This document shows, piece by piece, positions 11,630 to 22,590 of a DNA stretch of 64,000 nt. The stretch comes from Flaveria trinervia (lineage: Eukaryota; Streptophyta; Magnoliopsida; Asterales; Asteraceae), in the NCBI GenBank assembly GCA_025506515.1, contig CM046451.1:53210356-53274355 (forward strand), written 5' to 3'. Positions within the stretch are counted from its first letter, which is position 1, and every line of letters starts with the position of its first letter. Made by a program: the position numbers and the translations under genes. The notes under the pieces were generated by a model. The model was not told the origin of the DNA, did not search any database, and saw only the letters and a list, made by a program, of their open reading frames with translations.

Positions 11630-12129
11630 ATCACTTAACTTTACTATTAAACAAACTGCTGATGTATGCAAATGAAGGTATGCCATTGGGCTTATTCGGG
11701 CGATTGAACAAATGCGGATGGTTCAATAGTGAGACTGAACAAATGCGTACGAGTCAGTCGGCCGAATGAAGTAATGTGGTTGAACAGTCCAAATGGGGTT
11801 CTCAGACGTACGAATGGGGTTCTCAGACATACGAATGAGGGTACGAATGAGTCCAATCGTGCGGCTGGAGAATGCGAATGAACTCAGTCGTACGATTGAG
11901 CCAATCGTGCGACCGAACTTGCTGAAGTTTGATAATTCATAGGTTAAACGTGTTTTGGCCATAAAAACTCGAATTTTAGCAAACCCTAATCGCCATATGC
12001 CGGAAAAACTAAACTTGAAGGTCAGGAAACGTCTAAGACTCCGTTAGACAAAAAAATATTGCGTTATTATGCAAAAACACAGTTTTTTTGTATCAAAACT
12101 ATTGAATCAACACGTAATCAAGAGCCAAA
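11630..12129 (-). other. 5' leader of element A
   Basis: About 500 bp between primer site and gag hold no coding frame. The part at 11690-11930 is filled with CATTCGTACGA / CAGTCGTGCGAC words like those of the LTR and spacer. No convincing splice donor (AG/GTAAGT-like) was found here by eye. Confidence 0.75.
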
Positions 12130-12141
12130 GCTCTGATACCA
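12130..12141 (-). other. Primer-binding site of element A
   Basis: The minus strand reads TGGTATCAGAGC, exactly complementary to the 3' end of plant initiator tRNA(Met), two bases from the LTR. Complementarity may extend further (TTTGGCTC follows). Confidence 0.93.
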
Positions 12142-12143
12142 CT

Positions 12144-12885
12144 TGTTAGGACCTGGTATTTGAACAAAACACCAACTGATTAACGTGTTAAACCAAACCA
12201 AATTATGTGGAATCCTATTTGATTGGCGATCCAATCAGTGAGAACGCACGTACATACTATAATGTATTGAATCTAACGTCAAGAATCGATTAAGAATCGA
12301 TCTACCGCATTCTATGAACTTGGACTACGAACTTAGAGGCTTCTGGACGGCTAGGGTACGTCTGGAGTCGAAGTGGATTGAGCTTTTATGTTTCTCCACG
12401 AATTAGGTGGTATTTATAGGTTAGGGTTGCTCATTCGGGCGACTAAACCATTAGCATGGTTCATTCGTGCGATTAAGCTATGCGGTTGTTCCATTTGCAC
12501 GACTGAGTGTTCAGTCGTGCGACTGAGTCAGTCGCATGAAGTTGTTCAGACGTATGGACTATTTAGGCGCATGGACACTCAGTCGCATGGTCATTCGGAC
12601 GCATGACCACTGTTTGGGCGCATGGTCCAATCGGACGCATGTGAACTTCACTTAACCAAACTTTGAATGTATTCATTATTATAACATTATGTATGTCAAT
12701 TCAAATAATCACAAACCTATATAATCTAGTCAATATGCGTTACCCAACTCATTAATGAAATATTAAACATTATAAATCACAACCAAACATTATCATTTCA
12801 TTAAGTACCCCATATTACATAAGTGCAAGACATTCAAGACATATTACATTGAAATCAGGATCTAGGTACATTACGTGTATCAACA
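12144..12885 (-). repeat. 5' LTR of element A
   Basis: This 742-bp LTR ends in TGTT...AACA. It carries a TATAAATA box on the minus strand (12411-12418) and many CAGTCGTGCGACTG-type words. It is 19 bp longer than the 3' LTR because one palindromic word unit (around 12507-12530) is duplicated or lost in the other copy. Confidence 0.93.
12411..12418 (-). promoter_or_regulatory. TATA box in the 5' LTR of element A
   Basis: TATAAATA on the minus strand lies downstream of the palindromic-word block, as expected for the U3 promoter. It is conserved at 271-278, 30476-30483 and 43266-43273 in the other LTRs of the family. Confidence 0.7.
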
Positions 12886-12890
12886 AAAGG
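12886..12890. other. Target-site duplication of element A (right copy)
   Basis: AAAGG follows the LTR end. It is also coding sequence (part of a KGLIK segment) of the RNase H of element F, showing that A landed inside F. Confidence 0.75.
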
Positions 12891-12978
12891 GTTAATCAAA
12901 CTGATTCAAGATCTAGCTGAAAATCAATTAGCTAATTTATTCACAAGGCATTTGAACCTGGTAGGTTTGAATACCTAG
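12886..12978 (+). pseudogene. C-terminal end of RNase H of element F
   Basis: In frame from 12887 the sequence reads a Copia Pol C-terminus (LIQDLAENQLANLFTRH, then NLVGLNT) and ends at TAG 12976-12978. The rest of the gene was displaced by the insertion of A and is left of the window. The TRHLN-type end differs from the TKAFDK end of A, B, C and E, so F is a separate family. Confidence 0.82.
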
Positions 12979-14339
12979 TTCAATCAATTGGCAATGTTAA
13001 CCTTGAATAAAATAGAAAAAAACATCAAAAACAATTTAAAATTTTAGAAAATCACAAAGAAGTCAATTTTGATAAAGACAAAGATATATACAATGGGAAA
13101 TGATATATTTACAGTCGTTATATCATTCACTATGCTTAATTCAAAATTTAAAAGACTGACATGACCTGCCTTGATATGCAGGTAGGCTCAACTTAGAAAA
13201 GAAGATACATGCTTTGATGAATTAAAATCTTATTCAATTATTAAACACTCATCTCAGAGTACATGTATGTACTGACTTATCTAAGTGTTTGTATATGTAG
13301 TAACCGAAATACTTGAGGTAATGATATTCTATGAATCTCTTTCACATACATGAGTTTCTTCTCTGTTTTGCTGAGCAAAGACCTGAAAAAACAAGCACAT
13401 ATTGCAGATGTAATGATCCAAAAGATTCCTAATAAGGAACACATCCAAATTGGATGAATCTATGGAAGGATACATTCTTTGTGAATGAACAAAAATCATC
13501 CAACCATGGATCACCTTCCAAAGCAAAGTGAAAAGAATCCCAATGTGGATCAAATCATGAAAAGGATCAAAGTAAAAGAATCCCAATGAGGATCAGTGAA
13601 AATGAGATCTCATACCTTAAGTAACCTAGTCAAGAAAGTTGTGAAAAATTCTACCATGCATTACATGAGGATGGTTGATCATACCATGCTTTTGTGTGTG
13701 AGGTACATATTGAATAATCAGATCAATCAAAACATGATAAATATCACATGCATTGAAATATTAACCAGGTATGAGTTTAAGAGGACAAACATACCTTCAA
13801 TCAATAAGTTCATAAACATGTCTAGTTTACTAATAATAAGAGTGCACATGTGTTATGAAAGACTGATATGATCCCAATAAAAGGTATACTTTCTCTTCAT
13901 GTTTAAATCAGAAAACAAAAACATCTCCAATATTTTATGTTCAAAAGTTTTAAAATTTTAAAGTTTCTATCTAATTATGGATATAAACTTTAGGGGGTGT
14001 AATTTAAAATTTTGATTAGTTTGTATAGACATTTACTCTCTTAAATTACCTTCTTAAAACTTCAAAACAAAACAAAAAGAGAATGTTTATGTTGGTGCAG
14101 AAGTTATACCATAGTATCTCAGGTTATGCAGATTGTTGGAAGCATAAGAAGTCCAAGATCAGTCAAACAATAGAAAACTTGTATCACTTCTTATATACTA
14201 GTCAATCCAAGAAAGAATTGATAACACCAACAATAGCCAACAACTTCACAAGACACAATTCAATCAAAGATAGTTCTTCATAACAAGAAAAACCAAAAAT
14301 GAGAACTTCTCTATAGAAACATTAAGTTTTGACTAAATT

Positions 14340-14880
14340 CAAAATTTAATACGGGTAAGTGCATTGGTTAATGCGGGTGAAGGTAACCCATGCATATAAC
14401 CAATGCGGATAGCTATTTATGTCATTTAAAACAAAGTGACAGCAATGCGGATAAGGACTTTACTCTACCGCATTTGTGTCAAACAAGTATACATAAAAAG
14501 TTTGGTGTTAAAAACCTATGCGGATAAAAGTGTTCTACCGCATTGTTAATGTGGAAGACATTTTATTACCACATTTATTTTTACTCATCCGCATTTTATG
14601 AATGTGTACATTCACACTTTTTATGGGTATCAGAAATGAATAAACAAGTGCTTAATCTCTTCTGTGATGATGATGATGGTCAAGAAATGCAGACAATTTT
14701 ATTGTTCTGCCGCATTTGTTGAAGTAAATGTGGATAAAGGAATTTTACTCTACCGCACTTGTTATAGTGATCAAATGCGAACTACTTTGTTCAGCCACAT
14801 TTGTAATAGTGAACAAATGCTTAACAAACTTTATTCAACCGCATTTGCTACAGTGAACAAATTCTCCCAAGTTTTTCACT
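14340..14880. repeat. Array of AATGCGGA / ACCGCATTTG inverted words (F spacer)
   Basis: Words AATGCGGATA (about 14401, 14443, 14518) alternate with the inverse CTACCGCATT (about 14465, 14535, 14750, 14837), so pairs 20-30 bases apart can fold as AATGCGG...CCGCATT stems. At least ten word copies are visible, several decayed at the CG. Confidence 0.8.
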
Positions 14881-15636
14881 TTTGCATTTGTAATAGTACA
14901 CAAATGCTGATGAACAAACTCTTTCGCCTTCGCTACAGTGAATTTAAAAAGTGATCGCATTTGTTTTGAAACTTGTAACAATTTGTAAAAGCCATTAGTT
15001 GACTATTTAAAGCCATTTCAAAAACTCATTTAATACTTTTCAAATTTGAGAGGCTTTAAAGTGCGATGAACGAAACTCACTGTTCTTCATCAATCATCAT
15101 CACCATCAACAAACCTGTGTTCTACGACTTATTTCCTCTGACTAATCCTTTGTTTTGGTTCACTAAAATAGTAGTATCGAACAAAAGGTGAAAAATCTTT
15201 GAATTTTGTGACCTAAAATGTCAGACTTTTGAACCAGTGATGAACATAGGACCCTAGGTCAAGAAAGGAAACTCAAAATCAGATTAGATTTAAGAAATGA
15301 TGATTATTTTCAAATACAATGAACATGTTAACTAAGAAGAATAACAACCAATAAGTGAATTTCAAACTCGTGTTCATCGTATGAACAAAGCATAACAACA
15401 GATGAAAATGTTGAAATCAAATCTTGAATCTAAGAGTTGAAAAGAGGTTAAAAACAAAAATATGATCTCTACAAACTTGAAAAACAAAATAATAGTAAAT
15501 ATTCATGATAACATCAAGCTTAGGAATGATTCCTAAGGAATAGTTTCTTCAAACAATCAATTTTGACCATCAAAAGTCAAACTGATAAAACTTGCTTGAT
15601 GTATGCTTTACAATCTGATAAGTATTATCAAATAAT

Positions 15637-15659
15637 CTAATTCATATGCCTTAATGCAG
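15637..15659 (+). promoter_or_regulatory. 3' splice acceptor-like site ahead of third ORF (F)
   Basis: CTAAT at 15637 is followed 14 bases later by TTAATGCAG ending at 15659, six bases before an ATG at 15665. It matches the branch/acceptor layout at the same position in A, B, C and E. Confidence 0.45.
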
Positions 15660-15664
15660 GGTAC

Positions 15665-18600
15665 ATGGCAAATCTTACCTAGAGCAAGCTTCATAATGTC
15701 AGCGATTATCTTGATCCTGGTATACCCGAGGATGAAGATCTTAGATACATGATCAGATTCATTTCCACTACTAGAGTGGCTCATGCAATTACAGTTAGAC
15801 CAGTCATTTTATGAGAGATTCATAAGGTCTTTCTGGAGCATTGCTGTGGTGACAGAGATAGATGGTGAAAGAACTCCGTCTGGAAGGATCACTAATGATC
15901 ATAATTTGACTATCACTAAACAAACTATGAGAAAATGTCTACAGTTTGGTGATGATACCAACATTCCCCTAGACATTGAAGATGATTAAATCACTACTTT
16001 CTTTGCCAACATTAGATATTAGGGAGGATTTGAAGGCAAACTGAATGTAAAAGGATTAGTTGACTTACAATGGAGGTTTTTGATCATCTCTACCAACATT
16101 ATCTGTCAAGGAGGAAGACTGGATAGAATGACATTCCAGTAATCACCTCATCTGCCATATGTGCTTTATGCACGAATAGGCCATTCAATATGTTTGCCTA
16201 TGTGTTTAATGGTCTGGTTTCAAACATTCAGGAAGGGAGAAGACATATGTTTCTGATGTATCCAAGATTCTTACTATGTCTTATTAATGAATCTTTCCCA
16301 GACATTGTACTTGAAGGTCATGTGATGGATATTCCTCATTATGATACTAAGCCTTACAAGTACATCCAAAATAGAGATCCTAGGAACTTTTATAGTGGAA
16401 CCCACTCTCCATTGTTTCCTTGGATGCTTTAACATATTAATCTAGAAGAACATGTTGAAGAACAAGAGGCTCCTATTAATGAGCCAAATCAAGAAGAATA
16501 ACTAGTTGCTCATGACTAGCAACCTGCTGATGAGCAGGTTGTAGAAAGGGATGAAGGATAGAGGACAGTGTCAACCCAGGTTGATGTAGGGGGTGCTCTT
16601 CACACTGGGCCATCTGTTCATGAAACTGATATTGCCTCACCTTTCATACCCTCACCTATACCATCACCACAAAGACTATCAATCCCATCACCACAATTAC
16701 AACCTATAATCTCTCCATGTACATCACCCATACACTCACCTCATGTTTCACCAATCCATCATTCACCTGAATCTCCTGTTCACTCATCCCCTGCTTTCAC
16801 TGAGCCTATTGAGTATGGTGACTCTGCCAGCTCTTCAGAGGAATCAAAATCATTATCCAATGATAACGATCATCATAAACAGATGTCTGTTAGGCAAGCT
16901 TTTTTAGGTTGTTCCTTGTGAAAGTGTTGCTGAATCAGAAGTGAATAGACCAGATGAGAAGGATGAAATGATTTCTGAGCTGATGAAGAAAGTAGCAAAG
17001 ATGGAGAAACTATTGAACAGAGGATCTAGTATTATTTAAGATAGACTATTAGAGTTGGATGAAAAGGAGAATGAGATAAAAGATTTAAAAGAAAAGTATG
17101 ATGTTGAAAAGAAAGAGAAAGAAAAAGAGATATAGACTTGTAGAACTAGATAGAAAGTCTAAACAAGAGAGTATCTATGTTAGAACTGCTTGTTATGATC
17201 AAAAAGGAAGCTGAAGCTGAAATGCAGAAAGATAATATGGTTGAGTAAAGAGAAGAGAAAAGGAAAAGGGAAAGTGATGACGAAAGTAGTGCTAACAGTT
17301 CATCAGGGGAGAGTAGTAATGACTCCCCTCCTGCTAAAAAGATTAGATTCTCTGAGTTTGAGAAAGTAGAAGAAACAAGTGAATCAATACATGATGAATC
17401 AAGCATGGAGAGGGTGATTATACAAAGAAACTAGTTGAAACTCACACTGAAGAGGCAGAATTCAATGATATGATTAAAGCTCTTGATAGCTTCACTGCGG
17501 AAGAGTTCATCATAGATGATGATTTTTGGGATTTTATAGTTGATCAGAGGCTACTTGCTGAACCCATTGTAGTGATTCCTCAATCTCCTATCCCTATTGA
17601 GAAGGAATTGAGTATGCAAATAGTGCCTATTGTATCATGACTGATGAACAAAAAAATCTTATTAGAAGACTATGTGAAGAGCAACAAAAGAGAGAAGAAT
17701 CAACTACTGTCACTAAAGAAAATAAAAGTTAGAGGCTGAAAAAGTGCATCAAGAAGCTGAAATGACTGAAACCTCCTCTAGCCCACGGATGCAAACCTAT
17801 ACCAGGAGGAGAAAATACTTATCAGAGAAGGAAAAAGGAAAAAGATAAATGGTGGAAGAAGAACCAATTCAAGAAAAAGCAAAAAGATGACCTTAGAAAT
17901 GTTGCAGTGATTGCTAAATTTCTAGAAGGGCATGAAAAAGCTAAAGCTCAATTGAAAAAGAAGGTTGAATTTGTTGATCGAGAAGAAGGAGAGATAAAGG
18001 GTGGCTATGTGGTTGATGAACCAATATCTCATGAAAACCCTATAAAGGAGGACACATTAGTACAAGAGATCATTGAGAATGCCCAAAATGATGACTTGAT
18101 GATGAAAGCAATGTTTTTAATCAACCATGGGTATGACCCTGATAAGGTATTCAAGATGACATATGAGGGAATGATGGCAGAAGAAGATAAGTTAAATAAA
18201 CTGTTAGACCCCACTTATGATATTGAGTATGAAAAGAATCTTTCTCCCAAAGCTCCAATGTTAAAATCATCCTCCAAGACAAAGCAGACTTCCACTCCAT
18301 AATCAATATATCCTGATCCTACAATATGACTGACAGGAAAATGATGGACAATCTGTTTGGTCAAGGATTTACAAAGTGAAAGCTGAGCAATATGAAGTCT
18401 AATTCCCTAAGGACTGCCATCCTTAGGTTGAATAAAGAAAAGAAAGAGAGGCTGAAGAAACTGGAAGAGGAGATTACCAGTAAAAAGCCAAGGACCTGAG
18501 TATCAGCACAAGACATGCATCATACCCATAGAGACCATGACTCTTTGGCACCTGTTCTGCAAAGATATCCTAACTGGTTTGCATCGCCTTCACAATTGAA

Positions 18601-19325
18601 ACTTCAAGAAGGGCTAACCACTGCAGAGATGATTAGAGGTGTGTCTACTCCCAGAGGCAAGACTGATCAGAAGATTATTGCTTGGAAGTATGACAGTGAC
18701 TGGAACATGTTCATGGTGTAAAGGATTTCAGGGTTAGTGTAATTCTTTACAGTGTACTCTGCTCTTGTGAACTCCCTGGTATCCATGATCCAAAGGAACT
18801 AGCCAATCTAGAGTAGATTAATCACAAGGCTATGTTTAGGGGATATGAGTTTGAAGATATTCTAAGAATGTTTAGAAAAACATACAACTTCAAATCTATG
18901 AAGGCTATCTGCATGAGGAAAGATAGACCCTTTATCAACCCCCTTGAGAAGAAAAAAACAAAACCAGCCAAAGAAGTTGTGTTTCCTATGCTAAAGGTAA
19001 AACCGACTGAATCATTGAATGGAAAGATGGTGGTTGGAACTCATTCCTCTAAACCAATATCCAATGTCTATTATGATGAAAAGACATATGAGTTGGTAAT
19101 TGAAAAAAGACGGGGAGGAAAGAAAGGTGTTGAGATTAGATTGTTAAGTGGATATGAAGGGAGTTTTGTTAGATGAATCCTATATCCACTACATATATAC
19201 TAGAAACTTTAGAGAGATAACTAATAAGCTGGGAGAAGAAGACATGCATTTCTTCTTAAAGTGCCTTAAGATTTGGAAAATGGCTTATGATCAAATTAGT
19301 GCCAAGAGAGAACAGATGAAGAAGA
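15665..19325 (+). pseudogene. Third ORF (env-like position) of element F, broken
   Basis: Beginning at ATG 15665, homology to the third ORFs of B and C is seen over many short frames. There is an N-terminal domain (FISTTRVAHAI, then the frame 15783-15989 and MYPRFLLCLINE at 16257), a Ser/Pro-rich stretch in 16568-16921 with repeated SPIHSP units, Lys/Glu-rich coiled coil in 16950-17330, acidic and basic segments to 18302, and a C-terminal domain (KIIAWKYDSDW at 18685; VYYDEKTYELVIEKRRGGK at 19060). Stops and frameshifts are frequent. No membrane helix or signal peptide is visible. The gene is cut off where E1 begins. Confidence 0.72.
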
Positions 19326-19340
19326 AGACTCCTCTACAGC

Positions 19341-19988
19341 TAGGAAACGGGGCCTTACACATATCCAGCAGGGCAGATATCTTGTTTGCTACATGTATTT
19401 GTGCAAGATATGAAGCCAACCCTAAGATTTCACACCTAGTTGTTATCAAAAGAATTTTAACATATCTTAAAAGTGCTCCAAAACTAGGCCTTTGGTATCC
19501 AAATAATTCTGATTTCAATCTTTATGCTTATATAGATAGTCACTATGGTGGCTACAACATGACTGCAAAGTCTAAATCTGGGGGGATGTCAATTCCTTGG
19601 TCGAAGGATAGTCTATTGGTAATGCAAGAAGAAATCTTGTGTGTCTGTATCAACTTCTGAAGCTAAAATATATTGTTGCTGCAAGCTGCTGTGCTCAAGT
19701 GCTTCAGATTCAGAATTAGATGTTAGAGTATGGATTCAAATATAAGCAGACTCCCATCCATATAGACAACAACAATGCTATTTCTATTACCTATAATCTT
19801 GTGAAATACTCAAAGACAAAACTCATCAACATCATGTATCATTTGATTAGAGGCAATTTTAATGAAAGATTGTAAAACTACTCAAAGTTAAAACAAATGA
19901 ACAATATGCTAATTTGTTCACAAAAGCTTTTGATGGGCAGAGATATAAGTATCTTGTATCATCTATTGGGATGTTTAACTTTGAGTAG
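19341..19988 (+). pseudogene. RNase H fragment of E1
   Basis: Copia motifs appear in order: ILFATCICARYEANPK, KRILTYLKSAPKLGLWYP, YAYIDSHYGGYNMTAKSKS, then in shifted frames SASTSEAKIYCCCK-like remnants, HIDNNNAISI, and the C-terminal FTKAFDGQRYKYL with stop at 19986-19988. RT is absent. Frameshifts occur near 19590 and 19650, and the NPVQH segment is scrambled (TYNLVKYSKTKLI). It is a dead domain. Confidence 0.82.
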
Positions 19989-20781
19989 GTTTTCTAAAAT
20001 TAAACTAAATATTATATCTTTCAATATGTGTGTCTTGAGTTGTCTATATCATCACCTATATAAGCCCAATTTACTTGGAAGAAAACTATTAAAATGATAT
20101 TCCTTAGAGCTCTGAAAAATTTTGAAGATATATTTTCTCTCGAAATACATTAAGTTGTCTTTCGGAGAACATTATGTCATCAAATCAAATAACTACTTTT
20201 AAGACATTTACCTTAAGAATAAATTTTAATGTCTTTCGAATCTTAATAAGCTTCTAAGTACTTATATGTTTTTGAATGACAATTTTCATCCAAAAGCAAT
20301 TAACCCTCGAAAAATTTACCCTCTTATGAATAAGACTTATTAGATTTAATCTCTTTCGAAACCAAATATATCTTTGAATTAAAAATACTCTAAGTATTTT
20401 TTCTTCCGAAGCGAATTTTCATCAAGCTAAGGATATTTTCTGAACTGAGATTATCTTCGGAAGTTTTTCTCAAAATATTTGAAAACAAATTACCTTCGGA
20501 AGATTTCTGACATCGAAGAAAACTACCTTATTGGGTTCTTTTTAGAGGTGGGACTGACATCCGAATTTCAAAGTTTATCCTTTTGCATTAACTTTGTGTT
20601 AAATTCAATTCATATAAATATACCTTTAAGGTTTCCCTCACTTTCACTCTCTTCTTTATCTACAAAAGTTAATAACCTAAATTCTCCCAAAAACTGCTTT
20701 TGTTTTTACCTTCCTTCACTTTGAAGCTACTCTCAAAGGGCCAATCCTGATCCACGAAACCAACCTGATTTTTTCATGCAG
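19989..20781 (+). other. E1 spacer with TTCCGAAG words and splice-acceptor-like end
   Basis: Non-coding. Between 20120 and 20515 the words CTTCCGAAG, CTTCGGAAG and TTTCGAAA recur about ten times. The spacer ends with CCTGATTTTTTCATGCAG at 20781, an acceptor-like site with a 9-nt T-rich tract at the boundary of the third ORF. Confidence 0.7.
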
Positions 20782-20868
20782 TTACAATCCAATTACCTCA
20801 CTACTCTCATAATCGACCTTCGATTATATGAAGATCAACTGTAAGAGTTTTGGAAAACTTGCCAAGAG
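20782..20868 (+). pseudogene. Start of third ORF of E1, truncated
   Basis: Short homology to E2 51859-52020 and C 44471-44630: the segment NYLTTLIID and EFWKTCQE-like residues. About 70 bp present in E2 are deleted just after the acceptor, and the gene ends abruptly at the junction with Gypsy sequence. Confidence 0.7.
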
Positions 20869-21652
20869 GTTACATATTAGCACAGCTTATCATCCTCAAA
20901 TGGATGGTTAGTGGGAAAGGAGGATTCGAACGATAGAAGATACGCATCGGGCGTGCATCATTGACTTTGTGGGAAGGTGGGATGACCACTTACCGTTAGC
21001 TGAGTTCTCATACAACAATAGTTATCATGCCAGTATTGGTATGCCTCCTTATGAGATACTATACGGTAGGAGATGTAGAACACCCGATTGTTGAGGTGAT
21101 ACTGGTTAGAAGGAGTTAGGGAGTATTAAGGCTATGATTAAGAAGCTTGAAAAGATCAAAGCCTTCATGAAGGCAACCAAAGATAGGTAGAAGTCGTATG
21201 CCGACAAGTGGCGAAGACCAAATGAGTTCTAGGTGGGTGACTAGGTCATGTTAAAAGTCTCACCTTGGAAAGGTATCATTCGGTTTAGAAGCGGGGAAAG
21301 TTGAGCCCAAGGTACATAAGACCTTTCCGAATCATTGCGCGAGTAGGAGAGGTGGCCTATAGGTTGTAACTACCCAATGAGTTAAGTGGAATTCGCCCGA
21401 CATTCCATGTATCGCATCTAAGAAAGTGTTTAGCTGATGAGGATATGGTTGTACCACTAGAGGACATTAAAGTGGATAAAAATTAATTATGTCAAGCAGC
21501 TAGTGGTGATCGTTGATCATATGGAGAAGAGATGAAGGAATAAAGTGGTTCCCTTAGTGTGTGTACAGTGGAAGCACATGAAGGGATCAGAGTCTACATG
21601 GAAGACTAAAGAAGAGATAAGGCAGCATTACCCATATTTGTTTGAGGAATAA
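20869..21652 (+). pseudogene. Integrase C-terminal region of Gypsy element D
   Basis: The frames encode the Ty3/Gypsy integrase end: TAYHPQMDG, WERRIRTIEDTHRACIIDF, LAEFSYNNSYHASIGMPPYE, YGRRCRTP, then KSYADKWRRPNEF, VGD-VMLKVSPWKG, GIRPTFHVSHLRKCLADED and finally VQWKHMKGSESTWKTKEEI before a stop at 21650-21652. The Asp residues of the core lie in the missing upstream part, while the Glu region is here with WERR where Gly-Gln-Ser-Glu-Arg is usual. At least six in-frame stops fall where the family has Gln or Trp codons. No complete chromodomain is evident. Confidence 0.85.
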
Positions 21653-21677
21653 CATTTTTCGGGGACGAAACCTAAAT

Positions 21678-21690
21678 AAGGGGGTGGACT
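21678..21690 (+). other. Polypurine tract of element D
   Basis: AAGGGGGTGGACT directly precedes the LTR start TGTAACACCC, the usual arrangement in this Gypsy group. Confidence 0.85.
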
Positions 21691-22309
21691 TGTAACACCC
21701 GGATATATTTGAAGACGTGAAAGAAAGAGTAAAAGTGAAGAAAAAGAAAGAAACTTAATTTAAGCCAAGTTGGGGGTTAAAAGTGTCAAAAAGGACAAAA
21801 TTTCAAATGTTGGTGTAAAAATGGGCATGGCTGCCCATGTTGTCTGCACACATCATTTCTTTTGGCTTTTTAGAGAGAGAAAAAAGAGAAGCTCTAAGAT
21901 ATTTGAATAAGAACAAGAAGAAGACCAAATTAAAGGTAAGATTTGGCCTATGCCTCGGTTATGTGTTTATGTGTTTGGGTTTGTGTTTTGGTGAATTTTA
22001 TGCGATTGAGCTTAAAGTGCATTCGGTTTGAGGAAGTTCATCCGAAAGTTGAATAAGGTGAGTTCTAGAACCCCTCTTCTACATGTTTTATATGATTTTA
22101 GGGCTGGAAATGCATGAGTGAATGTTTTTTAGTGTTGGTGTTGCACCCGTATGTATGTGTGTGTGAGTATGCGGGTAGGTTATGTTTTGTGGTGATCATG
22201 ATGTTATGTTCATGATATGTTGCTTAAAATATTAGAACTAAACTTGGAACATGTTTAGAATGATGACTGGGATTGAATTATGATGATCTTAGTGTATGTT
22301 AGTTGTCCA

Positions 22310-22590
22310 TGCACCTGGATTGGTCCATGCGCCTAACGCTCTAAACTGCCTAAGTGTCCCATGCACCCAATAGTTCATGCACCCAAATAGTAGCCATGTG
22401 CTTAGAAAAGGCTGAATTTGGCTAAGTGTCCCAAATGCCTAGAATTCCCATGCGCCTACATTGTTCCCGAGCGCCTAGAATTTGCCCAGAATGATTAAGT
22501 GATAGGCCATGCGCCCAAAAGATCCCCATGTGCCTAAGTGTTACCCATGCGCCTGCATAGTGCCCATGCGCCTAAGACTTATAATATTTT
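22310..22590. repeat. Array of CCCATGCGCCTA words in the LTR of D
   Basis: About a dozen degenerate copies of CCATGCGCCTA occur (for example about 22325, 22449, 22508, 22546, 22563), some with CCATGCACC or CCATGTGCC, the pattern left by loss of the CG. The 12-mer CCATGCGCCTAA also occurs in the unrelated Copia LTRs of A and B. Confidence 0.8.

Larger units (their letters stand above)
4..12885 (-). mobile_element. Element A: SIRE/Maximus-like Ty1/Copia retrotransposon, defective
   Basis: Two similar LTRs (4-726 and 12144-12885) in the same orientation bracket a minus-strand interior of leader, gag, protease, integrase, RNase H, a 2.5 kb spacer and a third ORF. LTR ends are TGTT...AACA apart from one base change, a perfect initiator-tRNA(Met) primer site abuts the 5' LTR, and a polypurine tract abuts the 3' LTR. 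The two LTRs differ by about 6 % by eye plus a 19-bp indel. Two deletions removed part of the pol hinge and the whole RT core, so it cannot transpose by itself. It is inserted in the RNase H end of element F. It is the same family as element B. Confidence 0.93.
12979..15664 (+). other. Pol-to-third-ORF spacer of element F
   Basis: AT-rich DNA with no supported gene. It includes a TTTAGGGGGTG tract at about 13988-13999, about 1 kb past the pol stop, resembling the internal polypurine tracts of A and B, then the AATGCGG/CCGCATT array at 14340-14880. The small open frames at 13596, 14083 and 14664 have no family features. Confidence 0.7.
12886..19340 (+). mobile_element. Element F fragment: SIRE-like Copia (RNase H end, spacer, third ORF)
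   Basis: A plus-strand Copia fragment begins at the right flank of A with the last codons of RNase H, continues through a 2.7 kb non-coding spacer with its own palindromic words, and then a third ORF to about 19325. Its gag, most of pol and 5' LTR lie left of the window beyond A, and its 3' LTR is missing because F runs directly into E1. Its family differs from A/B and C/E in sequence and motif. Confidence 0.8.
19341..20868 (+). mobile_element. Fragment E1: Copia RNase H to third-ORF start, near copy of E2
   Basis: This 1.5 kb matches 50430-52020 (E2) at about 93-94 % in a 200-bp sample and shares lesions with it, such as a TAG in CAGAATTAGATGTT. Its left end (GGAAACGGGGCCTTACA) also resembles the last bases of the Gypsy LTR that abuts E2 (GGAAATGGGGTCTTACA). 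Its right end breaks inside the third ORF at AAGAGGT, shared with Gypsy element D. Confidence 0.75.

Noticed and set aside
12122..12141. tRNA gene fragment
   Set aside because: The match to tRNA(Met) is limited to the 3' acceptor complement, so it is a primer-binding site, not a gene.
13329..14954. Small open frames between RNase H and third ORF of F as host genes
   Set aside because: AT-rich, short, no recognisable domain; position equals the spacer of other SIRE-like elements.
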